Positions 57,301 through 58,071 of a stretch of 64,000 nt of DNA are shown here, piece after piece. The notes beneath the pieces were generated by a model that saw only the letters and a list, made by a program, of their open reading frames with translations, ran no database searches and was not told the origin of the DNA. The stretch is from Triplophysa rosa. Lineage: Eukaryota > Chordata > Actinopteri > Cypriniformes > Nemacheilidae. A program made the translations under genes and the position numbers. Each line of letters opens with the position of its first letter. Positions within the stretch are counted from its first letter, which is position 1. Location of the stretch: contig NC_079898.1 of assembly GCF_024868665.1 (NCBI RefSeq), positions 4,444,149 through 4,508,148 on the forward strand, given 5' to 3'.

Positions 57301-58071
57301 CACATTTTATACTACTGCTTTAAAGACCCCATGAAAAGATTTAAATGCATTTTTTATTCTTAAGCTATTTTCTAGTGTAACAGTGAACATCCACAGTGAC
57401 CACAGTGGCTTTGGTTCAGGCAGTACTGCATTTCACTTTTTTTGTCAATTTTCTTTTTATGGTCTAAGTTACGCAAACATTTATTTCCATCATTTTCTAC
57501 ATATGCAGTTTTCATGCCAAAAGCAACTTGACTTGCAAATCTTGGTTCAAAATGATGTGTGATGAATTACGCAATTAAAAATGATTTCTTGCTCAAACAA
57601 TCTGATAGTTTGTCTTAAGAGAGAGAAACAGTGTTATTCAAAATATACTCCAATTCTGGATTCACAAGGTCTTTAACACACAAAAGGAACTTGAATCAGG
57701 CCTTTAATTCACAGCTCAAGCTTCAGTGTCTTAAGAAATGTTCAAGCTGGTGTTACAGTGCACTCCACAGCAACCTCAGGAGGCAACATACAGTATAGCA
57801 GCATGGTGACAAACACGGTGTTGATCCATCCAAAGTAAACCTGACTGCTGTTCTTAATGTCTACAGTCCACAGATGAGAAGTCAAGCTCCTCTGAGTTAA
57901 TCTCCACAGCACGCTCTACATTAGATCTGTTACTGAGGCTGGAGAGCAGGTGTCCACACCTACCCCCTTATCCTCATCATCATCATCATCACCACGTCCA
58001 TGCCGCTCAACCGTGCATGCGTCAGCCGCACTCACCAACCGTAACGTCTTCAGAAAATCACGCTCCCTTGG
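189..58071 (-). CDS. dst: dystonin (BPAG1), internal part of the gene; exons listed separately
   Basis: Giant plakin cytolinker that connects actin, microtubules and, in its epithelial form, keratin filaments at hemidesmosomes. Seen here in order: the end of CH1, CH2, a plakin domain with an SH3 insert, then either a coiled-coil rod with terminal plakin repeats (BPAG1e) or a large plakin-repeat exon followed by a spectrin-type rod (BPAG1b). The BPAG1e first exon and the choice of coiled-coil versus plakin-repeat exons identify DST. The paralogue MACF1 has no coiled-coil BPAG1e-type exon, and the peptides at 36.9, 33.2 and 30.5 kb fit DST better than MACF1 as I remember both. All exon joins keep phase. 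The first CH1 exon and the 3' half of the gene (rest of the rod, EF hands, GAS2) lie outside. I made no alignment, so boundaries rest on splice signals and remembered homology. Confidence 0.95.
342..833. other. dst intron, nothing recognised
   Basis: 492 bp between rod exons. I see no coding similarity, repeat ends or RNA structure in it. Confidence 0.6.
834..1067 (-). CDS. dst: dst exon, rod segment
   Basis: Seventy-eight codons, [20 protein letters not shown] through CEDQTQQQ. Contains the dystonin-like [18 protein letters not shown] stretch. The donor is GTGTTT, weak but GT. Confidence 0.92.
1184..1317 (+). repeat. tRNA-derived SINE
   Basis: Begins tgtggctcagtggttagagc (A-box form), then ggtcatgggtttgatctc (B-box form), and ends in the fish SINE tail gtaagtcgctttggataaaa. 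The A and B boxes are those of a tRNA promoter, but it cannot fold as a functional tRNA. Confidence 0.8.
1793..1942 (-). CDS. dst: dst exon, rod segment
   Basis: Fifty codons, [20 protein letters not shown] through KDKIQQNK, phase 0; GTAAGT donor. Confidence 0.92.
2056..2271 (-). CDS. dst: dst exon, rod segment
   Basis: Seventy-two codons, [20 protein letters not shown] through LIATDTAK, phase 0; GTCAGT donor. Helical segment of the spectrin-type rod. Confidence 0.92.
2466..2612 (-). CDS. dst: dst exon, rod segment after the plakin-repeat exon
   Basis: Forty-nine codons, [20 protein letters not shown] through LHSQLEEAQ, phase 0. Helical, spectrin-repeat-like; GTTTGT donor. Confidence 0.92.
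2703..7301 (-). CDS. dst: dst BPAG1b-type plakin-repeat exon
   Basis: One exon of 4599 nt (1533 codons), opening [20 protein letters not shown] after a CTGCAG acceptor and ending GINIKPA before GTAAGC. Residues about 1-370 carry plakin repeats (for example [55 protein letters not shown]). A conserved [20 protein letters not shown] motif follows near 430, and a second short repeat group near 670-790 ([20 protein letters not shown]). Most of the remainder is acidic, Ser/Thr-rich and low in conserved features. In mammals this exon belongs to the muscle-enriched dystonin-b isoforms and is skipped in neuronal dystonin-a. Phase 0 at both ends allows clean skipping. Confidence 0.95.
7865..7973 (-). 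CDS. dst: dst exon, rod isoforms
   Basis: 109 nt, [20 protein letters not shown] through DVNSAADR, completing HSDKMTEEE across the splice. GTGAGA donor, phase 0 at its end. Confidence 0.9.
8048..8136 (-). CDS. dst: dst exon, rod isoforms
   Basis: 89 nt, [20 protein letters not shown] through LTKHSD, ending two bases into a Lys codon; GTATGT donor. Resembles a spectrin-like helix. Confidence 0.88.
8137..9704. other. dst intron, mostly featureless AT-rich DNA
   Basis: 1.57 kb. A short piece at about 8200-8350 (ggttacactttgttttaag onward) resembles a common fish DNA-transposon remnant. The rest is unremarkable, with runs of cacatgt/acatgtg words around 8390-8560. Confidence 0.5.
9705..9851 (-). 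CDS. dst: dst exon, rod isoforms (skips BPAG1e)
   Basis: Forty-nine codons, [20 protein letters not shown] through STESSSKPQ, phase 0 at both ends. It begins in the same phase as the coiled-coil exon, as expected of mutually exclusive routes from 18310. GTAAAT donor. Confidence 0.9.
10297..11014. mobile_element. DNA transposon with terminal inverted repeats, downstream of the BPAG1e exon
   Basis: The ends are a perfect 15-bp inverted repeat, ctatagacggtttca, followed on both sides by tggcccaaa(g/t)ttaaagca. The interior carries a second pair of inverted ends (tttactcaccctc at about 10370 and gagggtgagtaaa at about 10910) typical of a fish MITE, so it may be one element inside another. A related end sits near 54675-54700. 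No transposase frame. Confidence 0.75.
10713..10736 (-). terminator. candidate polyadenylation signals for BPAG1e
   Basis: Two AATAAA hexamers on the minus strand (at 10731-10736 and 10713-10718), about 500 nt after the BPAG1e stop. I found no AATAAA or ATTAAA on that strand between them and the stop. Both lie inside the inverted-repeat element at 10297-11014. Confidence 0.35.
11236..13239 (-). CDS. dst: dst BPAG1e terminal exon, plakin-repeat tail
   Basis: Opens [18 protein letters not shown] after a TTGCAG acceptor, phase 0, and ends at a TGA after FWTYQRF; 667 codons. Roughly the first 100 residues are a charged, Ser-rich linker. The rest carries two groups of plakin (plectin) repeats, recognisable by [17 protein letters not shown] and [17 protein letters not shown], with GLI/GLL helices between. 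This is the keratin-binding tail of BPAG1e. The last 25 residues after HTGFLLLEA have no repeat character. Confidence 0.93.
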   Translation of the reverse strand: MSTHEKEKVLEELRKVKMQVMNEKEKKTEPTIELKKQTNQVMDAESQSEITEHKKSSLSDKGRSGKSQTVSFSITDSESLSDSGSSSKLKGLKIESSTHKIQGLRGHISIKKLIKTRIITEEIALKLQTGLITMEEVEESLAQFIGKPSSIAGIYVESSKKKLSFMHAVKEGLISKTYALQFLEAQAATGCIIDPITGEGHSPADAVEKGIIGEDLKDKMSDAYKAVSGYTHAGKILSVFQAMEERILDRHKGRAIIETQIATGGLIHSLIGIKVPMDCALEQGLINKATLQSLYDPVSNPKDFHYPDTGQKAYYSELLRVCVYDVNGGVYLLPISDQHLYTHSPSTKHRVSVINTSNDAKMTAYEAYKAGQIDKRTYVFLAQLESDWQETTVMDSGRSLLHILTDHKSGRQLCLENALSLKILQTEELSSYRSGQLSIFELADLLISRRVVFKVPNSPVAGLWDVSLKKRLSVFKGLQHNVVDRLTALRMLEAQACTGGICDPASGERILITEAQHRGLLDEGFARQLQQCEQAYYGIIHPQSGKTLTVSQAIQENLFPKDVGLRCLEFQLVTGGLINPESQERVLLEDAIQICLIDKATAAHFKHDSSHTKCITCPKTKRKMSFKEALEKSVFDSHTGFLLLEAIKSHSPGNTSAFQYFWTYQRF
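13240..13603 (-). other. dst intron between coiled-coil and terminal BPAG1e exons
   Basis: 364 bp bounded by GTAAGA and TTGCAG, both consensus. Nothing else is seen inside. Confidence 0.85.
13604..17815 (-). CDS. dst: dst BPAG1e coiled-coil rod exon
   Basis: A single 4212-nt exon, 1404 codons, opening [20 protein letters not shown] after a TTTCAG acceptor and closing TKMKMSSE before GTAAGA. It is almost all heptad-type coiled coil rich in Glu, Lys, Leu, Gln and Ser, with no stop. It forms the dimeric rod of the epithelial isoform that separates the plakin domain at the hemidesmosomal plaque from the keratin-binding tail. Its last third holds three tandem copies of a 181-residue segment (13671-15297). 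The rod is longer than I expect for mammalian BPAG1e (about 2650 residues in total against about 3166 here), and the triplication explains roughly 360 of the extra residues. Confidence 0.93.
13671..15297 (-). repeat. three tandem 543-bp copies inside the coiled-coil exon
   Basis: Units at 14757-15297, 14214-14756 and 13671-14213 (sense order 1, 2, 3). Each encodes 181 residues from about [10 protein letters not shown] to [11 protein letters not shown]. Identity is visibly very high at DNA level, and the reading frame is kept. Copy 2 shares its first half with copy 3 ([24 protein letters not shown]) and its end with copy 1 ([15 protein letters not shown]). Confidence 0.95.
17816..18309 (-). 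other. dst intron before the BPAG1e rod exon
   Basis: 494 bp. Contains a 16-bp direct duplication of catggctgggagcataa (about 18237-18270). No other feature recognised. Confidence 0.6.
18310..18408 (-). CDS. dst: dst exon before the BPAG1e / BPAG1a-b choice
   Basis: Thirty-three codons, [20 protein letters not shown] through LKRAEEDE, phase 0 at its end. Two acceptors in the same phase follow: the coiled-coil exon at 17815 (BPAG1e) and the small exon at 9851 (rod isoforms). Confidence 0.95.
18507..18614 (-). CDS. dst: dst exon, end of plakin domain
   Basis: Thirty-six codons, [20 protein letters not shown] through SSSDVIQQE, including a basic VKRMKRQ stretch. Phase 0 on both sides. Confidence 0.95.
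18806..18889 (-). CDS. dst: dst exon, end of plakin domain
   Basis: Twenty-eight codons, [19 protein letters not shown] through YAVGEK, phase 0. The donor AAA|GTAAGC is preferred over the earlier GTGAGA because only it keeps frame with the next exon. Confidence 0.92.
18963..19125 (-). CDS. dst: dst exon, end of plakin domain
   Basis: 163 nt, [20 protein letters not shown] through [14 protein letters not shown] donor. Confidence 0.95.
19220..19413 (-). CDS. dst: dst exon, plakin domain
   Basis: 194 nt, [20 protein letters not shown] through [12 protein letters not shown]. Encodes a spectrin-type helix with a [14 protein letters not shown] motif. Confidence 0.95.
19490..20071 (+). mobile_element. 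solo LTR, copy 1
   Basis: 582 bp starting tgtcacggt and ending tgtgaca, flanked by the 5-bp duplication ACTGT (19485-19489 and 20072-20076). A taaag-type polyadenylation region near the 3' end is followed by the family tail ttaaccccttca...ctgcctgcatttgggttct. Five-bp duplications and TG...CA ends indicate an LTR retroelement; which superfamily is not resolved. Confidence 0.88.
20116..20254 (-). CDS. dst: dst exon, plakin domain
   Basis: 139 nt, [19 protein letters not shown] through IDGAMSTLK. Acceptor TTTAG, donor GTAACA. The following intron hosts a solo LTR. Confidence 0.94.
20379..20557 (-). CDS. dst: dst exon, plakin domain
   Basis: 179 nt, [20 protein letters not shown] through [13 protein letters not shown]. 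Spectrin-like helices; GTGAGT donor. Confidence 0.94.
20558..21521. other. dst intron with a G/C-run inverted repeat
   Basis: 964 bp. The only structure noted is at 21260-21345, where ggcgggggggtttccccc and gaggggggaaatcccccc face each other as an imperfect inverted repeat around an AT-rich loop; probably a transposon end. Confidence 0.45.
21522..21679 (-). CDS. dst: dst exon, plakin domain
   Basis: 158 nt, [20 protein letters not shown] through [10 protein letters not shown]. Acceptor AACAG, donor GTTTGT. Includes the conserved [14 protein letters not shown] motif. Confidence 0.95.
21975..22158 (-). CDS. dst: dst exon, plakin domain, with a GC donor
   Basis: 184 nt, [18 protein letters not shown] through [11 protein letters not shown]. 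The only end that keeps the frame into the next exon ([13 protein letters not shown]) is followed by GCACGT, so this looks like a GC-AG intron. The nearby GT, four bases on, would shift the frame. Confidence 0.9.
22237..22363 (-). CDS. dst: dst exon, plakin domain
   Basis: 127 nt, [20 protein letters not shown] through IRKSTVAS. Follows an intron that carries a LINE fragment. GTATGA donor. Confidence 0.95.
22437..23045 (-). mobile_element. truncated non-LTR retrotransposon (LINE) reverse transcriptase
   Basis: Open frame 22581-23021 carries reverse-transcriptase blocks in order: [18 protein letters not shown], then [19 protein letters not shown], then LYADDTIIY with the catalytic YADD. A shifted continuation at 22440-22500 reads [12 protein letters not shown], the thumb region. 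No endonuclease domain and no start, so it is a 5'-truncated copy with a frameshift. The clade looks L2/CR1/Rex-like, uncertain. Confidence 0.88.
23180..23334 (-). CDS. dst: dst exon, SH3 domain
   Basis: 155 nt, [20 protein letters not shown] through [17 protein letters not shown]. This is the rest of the SH3 fold; the [17 protein letters not shown] segment is the usual distal loop and closing strand. Confidence 0.96.
23420..23572 (-). CDS. dst: dst exon, plakin domain into SH3
   Basis: Fifty-one codons, [18 protein letters not shown] through [17 protein letters not shown] is the first strand (ALYDY-like) of the SH3 fold that plakins insert in the central spectrin repeat. Confidence 0.96.
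24034..24380 (+). mobile_element. 430-bp short DNA element family, copy 1
   Basis: Shares the order cgtttatggaagtcgtg, gcaacgc, gggcggcca, gcattcctcccc and cagtgacgcatcttgtta with copies at 31686-32123 and 47555-48000. This copy is the most diverged and lacks clear ends. Confidence 0.65.
24573..24698 (-). CDS. dst: dst exon, plakin domain
   Basis: Forty-two codons, [18 protein letters not shown] through LEDLIQESM, phase 0; GTTAGT donor. Confidence 0.94.
24782..24877 (-). CDS. dst: dst exon, plakin domain
   Basis: Thirty-two codons, [18 protein letters not shown] through KDNAVYFD. The [11 protein letters not shown] stretch is a strongly conserved plakin-domain helix. Confidence 0.96.
25005..25109 (-). 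CDS. dst: dst exon, plakin domain
   Basis: Thirty-five codons, [18 protein letters not shown] through NHPARLTIE, phase 0 on both sides; GTACAG donor. Confidence 0.95.
25376..26514 (+). mobile_element. hAT transposon remnant with a BED-finger frame
   Basis: Ends tagggatgggtacc and accca-tcccta, flanked by the perfect 8-bp duplication GTCATTAC (25368-25375 and 26515-26522), diagnostic of hAT. 1139 bp is too short for a transposase, so it is internally deleted. Confidence 0.92.
25707..25934 (+). pseudogene. BED zinc-finger N-terminus of a hAT transposase
   Basis: Starts [17 protein letters not shown], then [20 protein letters not shown] and SKVHH. This is the BED-finger layout (Cys pair, then His pair), except that the first Cys is replaced by Ser (ARSHKC). 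The frame then ends and the catalytic part is missing. Confidence 0.75.
26523..27381. other. dst intron, AT-rich, nothing recognised
   Basis: Low-complexity AT-rich DNA with no coding similarity and no recognisable repeat ends. Confidence 0.5.
27382..27543 (-). CDS. dst: dst exon, plakin domain
   Basis: Fifty-four codons, [16 protein letters not shown] through SRKRDYHS. Contains the plakin hallmark [26 protein letters not shown] donor. Confidence 0.96.
27631..27708 (-). CDS. dst: dst exon, plakin domain
   Basis: Twenty-six codons, [18 protein letters not shown] through SQYSRLL, phase 0. The donor is GTACAG, weak but GT. Confidence 0.92.
27709..28383. other. dst intron, nothing recognised
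   Basis: 675 bp without identifiable genes or repeats. Confidence 0.5.
28384..28512 (-). CDS. dst: dst exon, plakin domain
   Basis: Forty-three codons, [18 protein letters not shown] through KEAKMSE, phase 0 on both sides. Confidence 0.95.
28872..29310 (-). CDS. dst: dst exon, plakin domain with Ser/Thr/Pro-rich linker
   Basis: 439 nt. Starts [20 protein letters not shown] and ends [12 protein letters not shown]. Between these lies a low-complexity linker with repeated SPALTP/PALTH units that varies between dystonin orthologues, then [12 protein letters not shown]. Confidence 0.95.
29311..30095. other. dst intron, nothing recognised
   Basis: 785 bp. The stretch 29590-29830 (catcaactcatttgacccctg onward) may be an old repeat, but I cannot name it. 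Confidence 0.4.
30096..30250 (-). CDS. dst: dst exon, plakin domain
   Basis: 155 nt, [20 protein letters not shown] through ADQLVQR, spectrin-like helices. Acceptor TAG, donor GTAATC. Confidence 0.95.
30500..30593 (-). CDS. dst: dst exon, plakin domain, first exon shared by all N-termini
   Basis: Encodes [14 protein letters not shown] through ARTALQS. 94 nt, GTAGGA donor. Both the long actin-binding forms and BPAG1e converge here. Confidence 0.95.
30730..30887 (-). CDS. dst: dst alternative first exon, epithelial BPAG1e
   Basis: Begins [17 protein letters not shown] and continues through SLGSAENLL to NSVYGP. The MHS start and the Ser-rich stretch ending in a S-x-ENLL motif match the short unique N-terminus of mammalian BPAG1e from memory. 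158 coding nt end in a GTGAGA donor at the same phase as the exon at 33158, and splice to 30593 (Arg-Leu-Glu-Met-Leu). Two adjacent ATGs exist (30887 and 30884). The second aligns with the remembered mammalian start, so the true start may be one codon downstream. Confidence 0.9.
31040..31047 (-). promoter_or_regulatory. TATA-like box of the BPAG1e promoter
   Basis: TATAAATA on the minus strand, about 150 bp before the BPAG1e ATG. A start site 25-30 bp downstream would leave a 5' leader of roughly 125 nt. Position and motif are seen; promoter activity is inferred. Confidence 0.5.
31686..32123 (-). mobile_element. 430-bp short DNA element family, copy 2
   Basis: Reverse orientation to the copy at 47555-48000, with which it shares nearly its whole length, including gccaatcgtcaatcagtaaa and ctgtgcgcaggcgcagta. 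Begins caaagatatt and ends gactttg. Flanks GTATAA and CTATAA may be a decayed 6-bp duplication. Confidence 0.75.
32471..32695. mobile_element. palindromic MITE
   Basis: Two arms of about 68 bp (cctcttgtcatcttaaacc and its complement near 32675-32695, through ctttcttccgcagaacacaa) face each other around cccccattcacttctattg / caagtgaatgggggcc. This family is common in cyprinid genomes as I remember it. It would form a long hairpin in RNA. Confidence 0.85.
33158..33285 (-). CDS. dst: dst exon, plakin domain
   Basis: 128 nt, [18 protein letters not shown] through [10 protein letters not shown]. Ends two bases into the Arg codon, the same phase as the BPAG1e first exon, so both can join the exon at 30593. 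Confidence 0.95.
33372..33467 (-). CDS. dst: dst exon, plakin domain
   Basis: Thirty-two codons, [18 protein letters not shown] through LYKMLE, phase 0 on both sides. The donor is GTTTGC, a weak but valid GT site. Confidence 0.95.
33468..34329. other. dst intron, nothing recognised
   Basis: 862 bp, AT-rich, without recognised features. Confidence 0.5.
34330..34449 (-). CDS. dst: dst exon, start of plakin domain
   Basis: Forty codons, [16 protein letters not shown] through [10 protein letters not shown], phase 0 on both sides. Links CH2 to the first spectrin-like helices of the plakin domain. Confidence 0.95.
34450..35327. other. dst intron, nothing recognised
   Basis: 878 bp, AT-rich, without recognised features. 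Confidence 0.5.
35328..35434 (-). CDS. dst: dst exon, end of CH2
   Basis: 107 nt encoding [17 protein letters not shown] through EGMEGINAN. The [10 protein letters not shown] motif is the conserved C-terminal helix of CH2. GTAAGTA donor; ends in phase 0. Confidence 0.96.
36059..36557. mobile_element. possible DNA transposon with short inverted ends
   Basis: Ends ccagaggtcgcgtta and tagcgcaacctctgg form an imperfect inverted repeat, followed inward by ccgtccgtcat on the left and a matching tgacggac on the right. I could not find a clean target duplication. Confidence 0.5.
36871..36983 (-). CDS. dst: dst exon, CH2
   Basis: 113 nt reading [15 protein letters not shown] through GVARLLDPE, the middle of CH2. 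Acceptor TAG, donor GTGAGT. The Arg codon is split with the previous exon and the Asp codon with the next. Confidence 0.96.
37044..37623 (+). mobile_element. solo LTR, copy 2
   Basis: 580 bp, tgtcatggttctg to ccgtgaca. TATA-like ctatatatacc at about 37271 and aataaatat near 37550. The flanks AGGTA and AGGTC match at four of five bases. Confidence 0.85.
38396..38562 (-). CDS. dst: dst exon, first CH2 exon
   Basis: Encodes [20 protein letters not shown] through FNAIIHKY, the first half of the second calponin-homology domain. 167 nt, starting in phase 0, so it can accept either the last CH1 exon or the myristoylation-signal first exon. GTAACA donor. Confidence 0.96.
39538..41051. mobile_element. 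hAT transposon (Charlie-like ends), nested
   Basis: Ends tagtggttctgaaac and tttgagaaccactg, flanked by a perfect 8-bp duplication GTATATTG (39530-39537 and 41052-41059). 1514 bp, no transposase frame. Lies inside the CACTG element and itself contains the element at 40086-40291. Confidence 0.88.
40086..40291. mobile_element. 206-bp MITE with 9-bp target duplication, nested
   Basis: Ends ggttttggctagaa and ttctagccaaaacc (about 25 bp of inverted match), flanked by a perfect 9-bp duplication GGAGCAGAC (40077-40085 and 40292-40300). Nine bp suggests a Mutator-like family; the assignment is an inference from duplication length only. Confidence 0.82.
41528..41655. repeat. CA/TG-rich microsatellite tract
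   Basis: Interrupted (CA)n with cg and ta substitutions. It creates long Cys/Val-rich open frames on the minus strand that are not genes. Confidence 0.9.
42541..42988. mobile_element. DNA element with imperfect inverted ends, CpG-rich
   Basis: ggtacgatcacacagaacgc at the left and the complement of gcgttctgtctgaccaggca at the right are an imperfect inverted pair. The interior is rich in GCGC and GAGGCGC words, unlike the surrounding DNA. No target duplication identified. Confidence 0.55.
43210..43320 (+). repeat. SINE/LINE 3' tail
   Basis: The string gctgctttgaaacaatgcac followed by gaattgaactgaattgaac is the widespread fish retroposon tail. A second copy is near 45293-45350, and an inverted one near 41340-41410. 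Confidence 0.6.
43416..44108 (-). CDS. dst: dst alternative first exon, N-myristoylated isoform (isoform-3 type)
   Basis: Begins [18 protein letters not shown]. Gly2 with a small residue at position 6 fits an N-myristoyl-transferase site, and Cys5 and Cys7 could be palmitoylated. A basic stretch (about residues 35-44) and a central [19 protein letters not shown] motif follow; 231 codons end at a GTAACA donor in phase 0. That matches the CH2 exon at 38562 directly, so the product would have CH2 but no CH1. Mammalian dystonin isoform 3 has this design (from memory), and its opening residues are similar. The start chosen is the fourth codon of a longer frame (an upstream ATG lies at 44117), because only this ATG gives MGN. 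Codons after the donor run into intron. Confidence 0.87.
44109..44870 (-). other. region upstream of the myristoylation-signal first exon
   Basis: Expected to hold the 5' leader and promoter of this isoform. More GC-rich than the flanking introns, but I see no convincing TATA box and name no factor sites. Confidence 0.4.
45144..45251. mobile_element. small palindromic MITE
   Basis: aggaataattcacctaaaaat and atttgggtgaactattcctt face each other across about 70 bp. Family name not assigned. Confidence 0.65.
45352..47554. other. intergenic-like intron DNA, nothing recognised
   Basis: 2.2 kb of the CH1-CH2 intron. A few short open frames have no recognisable domain. A run of tgtatatgcc-like and aaacggtgtagtgatataa words before 45480 is low complexity. 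Confidence 0.4.
47555..48000 (+). mobile_element. 430-bp short DNA element family, copy 3
   Basis: 446 bp from ccaaagtccg to atatctttg, flanked by a perfect 6-bp direct repeat TGGGAA (47549-47554 and 48001-48006). Best-preserved copy of the family. Confidence 0.78.
48205..48663. mobile_element. hAT MITE, copy 1
   Basis: Inverted ends tagggatgtaacgattcac / gtgaatcgttacatcccta, flanked by a perfect 8-bp duplication GCCGGTAG (48197-48204 and 48664-48671). No coding capacity. Confidence 0.93.
48765..49575 (-). repeat. tRNA-type fish SINE, split by an LTR
   Basis: Left part 48765-48889 (gacctctgcatttaacccat) and right part 49439-49575 (gagcagtgggcagctatcac, then cggcaacctcatgatcacgag and actctctaaacctg) form one common fish SINE in reverse orientation, interrupted by the solo LTR. 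Confidence 0.8.
48890..49438 (+). mobile_element. solo LTR, copy 3
   Basis: 549 bp, tgtcatggctctg to cgtgaca, flanked by a perfect 5-bp duplication CCCGG (48885-48889 and 49439-49443). Same family as copies 1, 2 and 4. Confidence 0.92.
50795..51425. mobile_element. palindromic hAT element nested in A
   Basis: Ends tagtgatggg and cccatcacta, flanked by a perfect 8-bp duplication CTCCAGAG (50787-50794 and 51426-51433). Inside, two arms of roughly 100 bp around 50935-51150 (gggtttgagtcgttcgttca and its complement, with gcttaaccaatg / cattggttaagc) form a long hairpin. Confidence 0.9.
51556..51978 (+). mobile_element. possible solo LTR with an internal minisatellite
   Basis: tgtaacggtttcag to ccctgaca, with a TATA-like ctatttaag at about 51715 and aaataaactcc near 51919, as in an LTR promoter and polyadenylation region. 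The flanking five bases do not match, so the boundaries are uncertain. Confidence 0.45.
51797..51920 (+). repeat. minisatellite, unit about 20-24 bp
   Basis: Seven tandem units built on acctgtttttggatattt, decaying toward both ends. It lies inside the LTR-like segment and makes a repetitive LPVFGY open frame that is not a gene. Confidence 0.85.
52842..53459 (-). mobile_element. LTR remnant, copy 4: partial LTR, polypurine tract, full LTR
   Basis: On the minus strand: the first about 84 bp of an LTR (53459-53376, tgtcatggttctgcc), then TAAGGAGGGGCTTC (53375-53362), then a complete 520-bp LTR (53361-52842). The purine-rich TAAGGAGGGG directly before an LTR is a polypurine tract. Flanked by a perfect 5-bp duplication CCGTG (52837-52841 and 53460-53464). 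All coding sequence is deleted. Confidence 0.85.
53974..54432. mobile_element. hAT MITE, copy 2
   Basis: Same family as 48205-48663 in opposite orientation. Inverted ends tagggatgtaacgattcac / gtgaatcgttacatcccta with a perfect 8-bp duplication CTCCGTTT (53966-53973 and 54433-54440). Confidence 0.93.
54510..55202. other. dst intron end, minor repeat piece
   Basis: Near 54665-54700, gtccgatgaaacggtctata is a relative of the end of the element at 10297-11014. Otherwise nothing recognised before the CH1 exon. Confidence 0.45.
55203..55295 (-). CDS. dst: dst exon, end of CH1
   Basis: Thirty-one codons from [14 protein letters not shown] to [10 protein letters not shown], the highly conserved CH1 signature of plakins and spectrins. 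GTGAGT donor, phase 0. In isoforms with the full actin-binding domain it splices across about 16.6 kb to the first CH2 exon at 38.56 kb. Confidence 0.97.
55960..56037 (-). CDS. dst: dst exon, CH1 (actin-binding domain)
   Basis: Seventy-eight nt, 26 codons from [14 protein letters not shown] to LDYLKRRQ, phase 0 on both sides, with a CACAG acceptor and GTGAGA donor. This is the helix of the first calponin-homology domain that contributes to F-actin binding in spectrin-family proteins. Confidence 0.95.
56038..58035. other. dst intron in CH1, minor repeats
   Basis: A diverged MITE piece at about 56312-56420 (acagttcacccaaaagtgaa, then caatagaacacaaaaggag). Nothing else recognised in about 2 kb. 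Confidence 0.45.
58036..58071 (-). CDS. dst: dst 36-nt cassette exon inside CH1
   Basis: Twelve codons reading [12 protein letters not shown], bounded by a TTAAG acceptor and a GTGAGT donor, phase 0 on both sides. The downstream exon starts with PREK, so skipping or including this exon only adds 12 residues inside CH1. I recall a similar 12-residue optional insert in mammalian plakin CH1. The surrounding 116-codon open frame, with its Asp-rich run, continues past the donor and is intron. Confidence 0.72.

Noticed and set aside
189..58071. Assignment to MACF1, plectin or desmoplakin
   Set aside because: MACF1 has no BPAG1e-type coiled-coil exon and differs at several plakin-domain peptides; plectin and desmoplakin lack the spectrin rod that follows the plakin-repeat exon.
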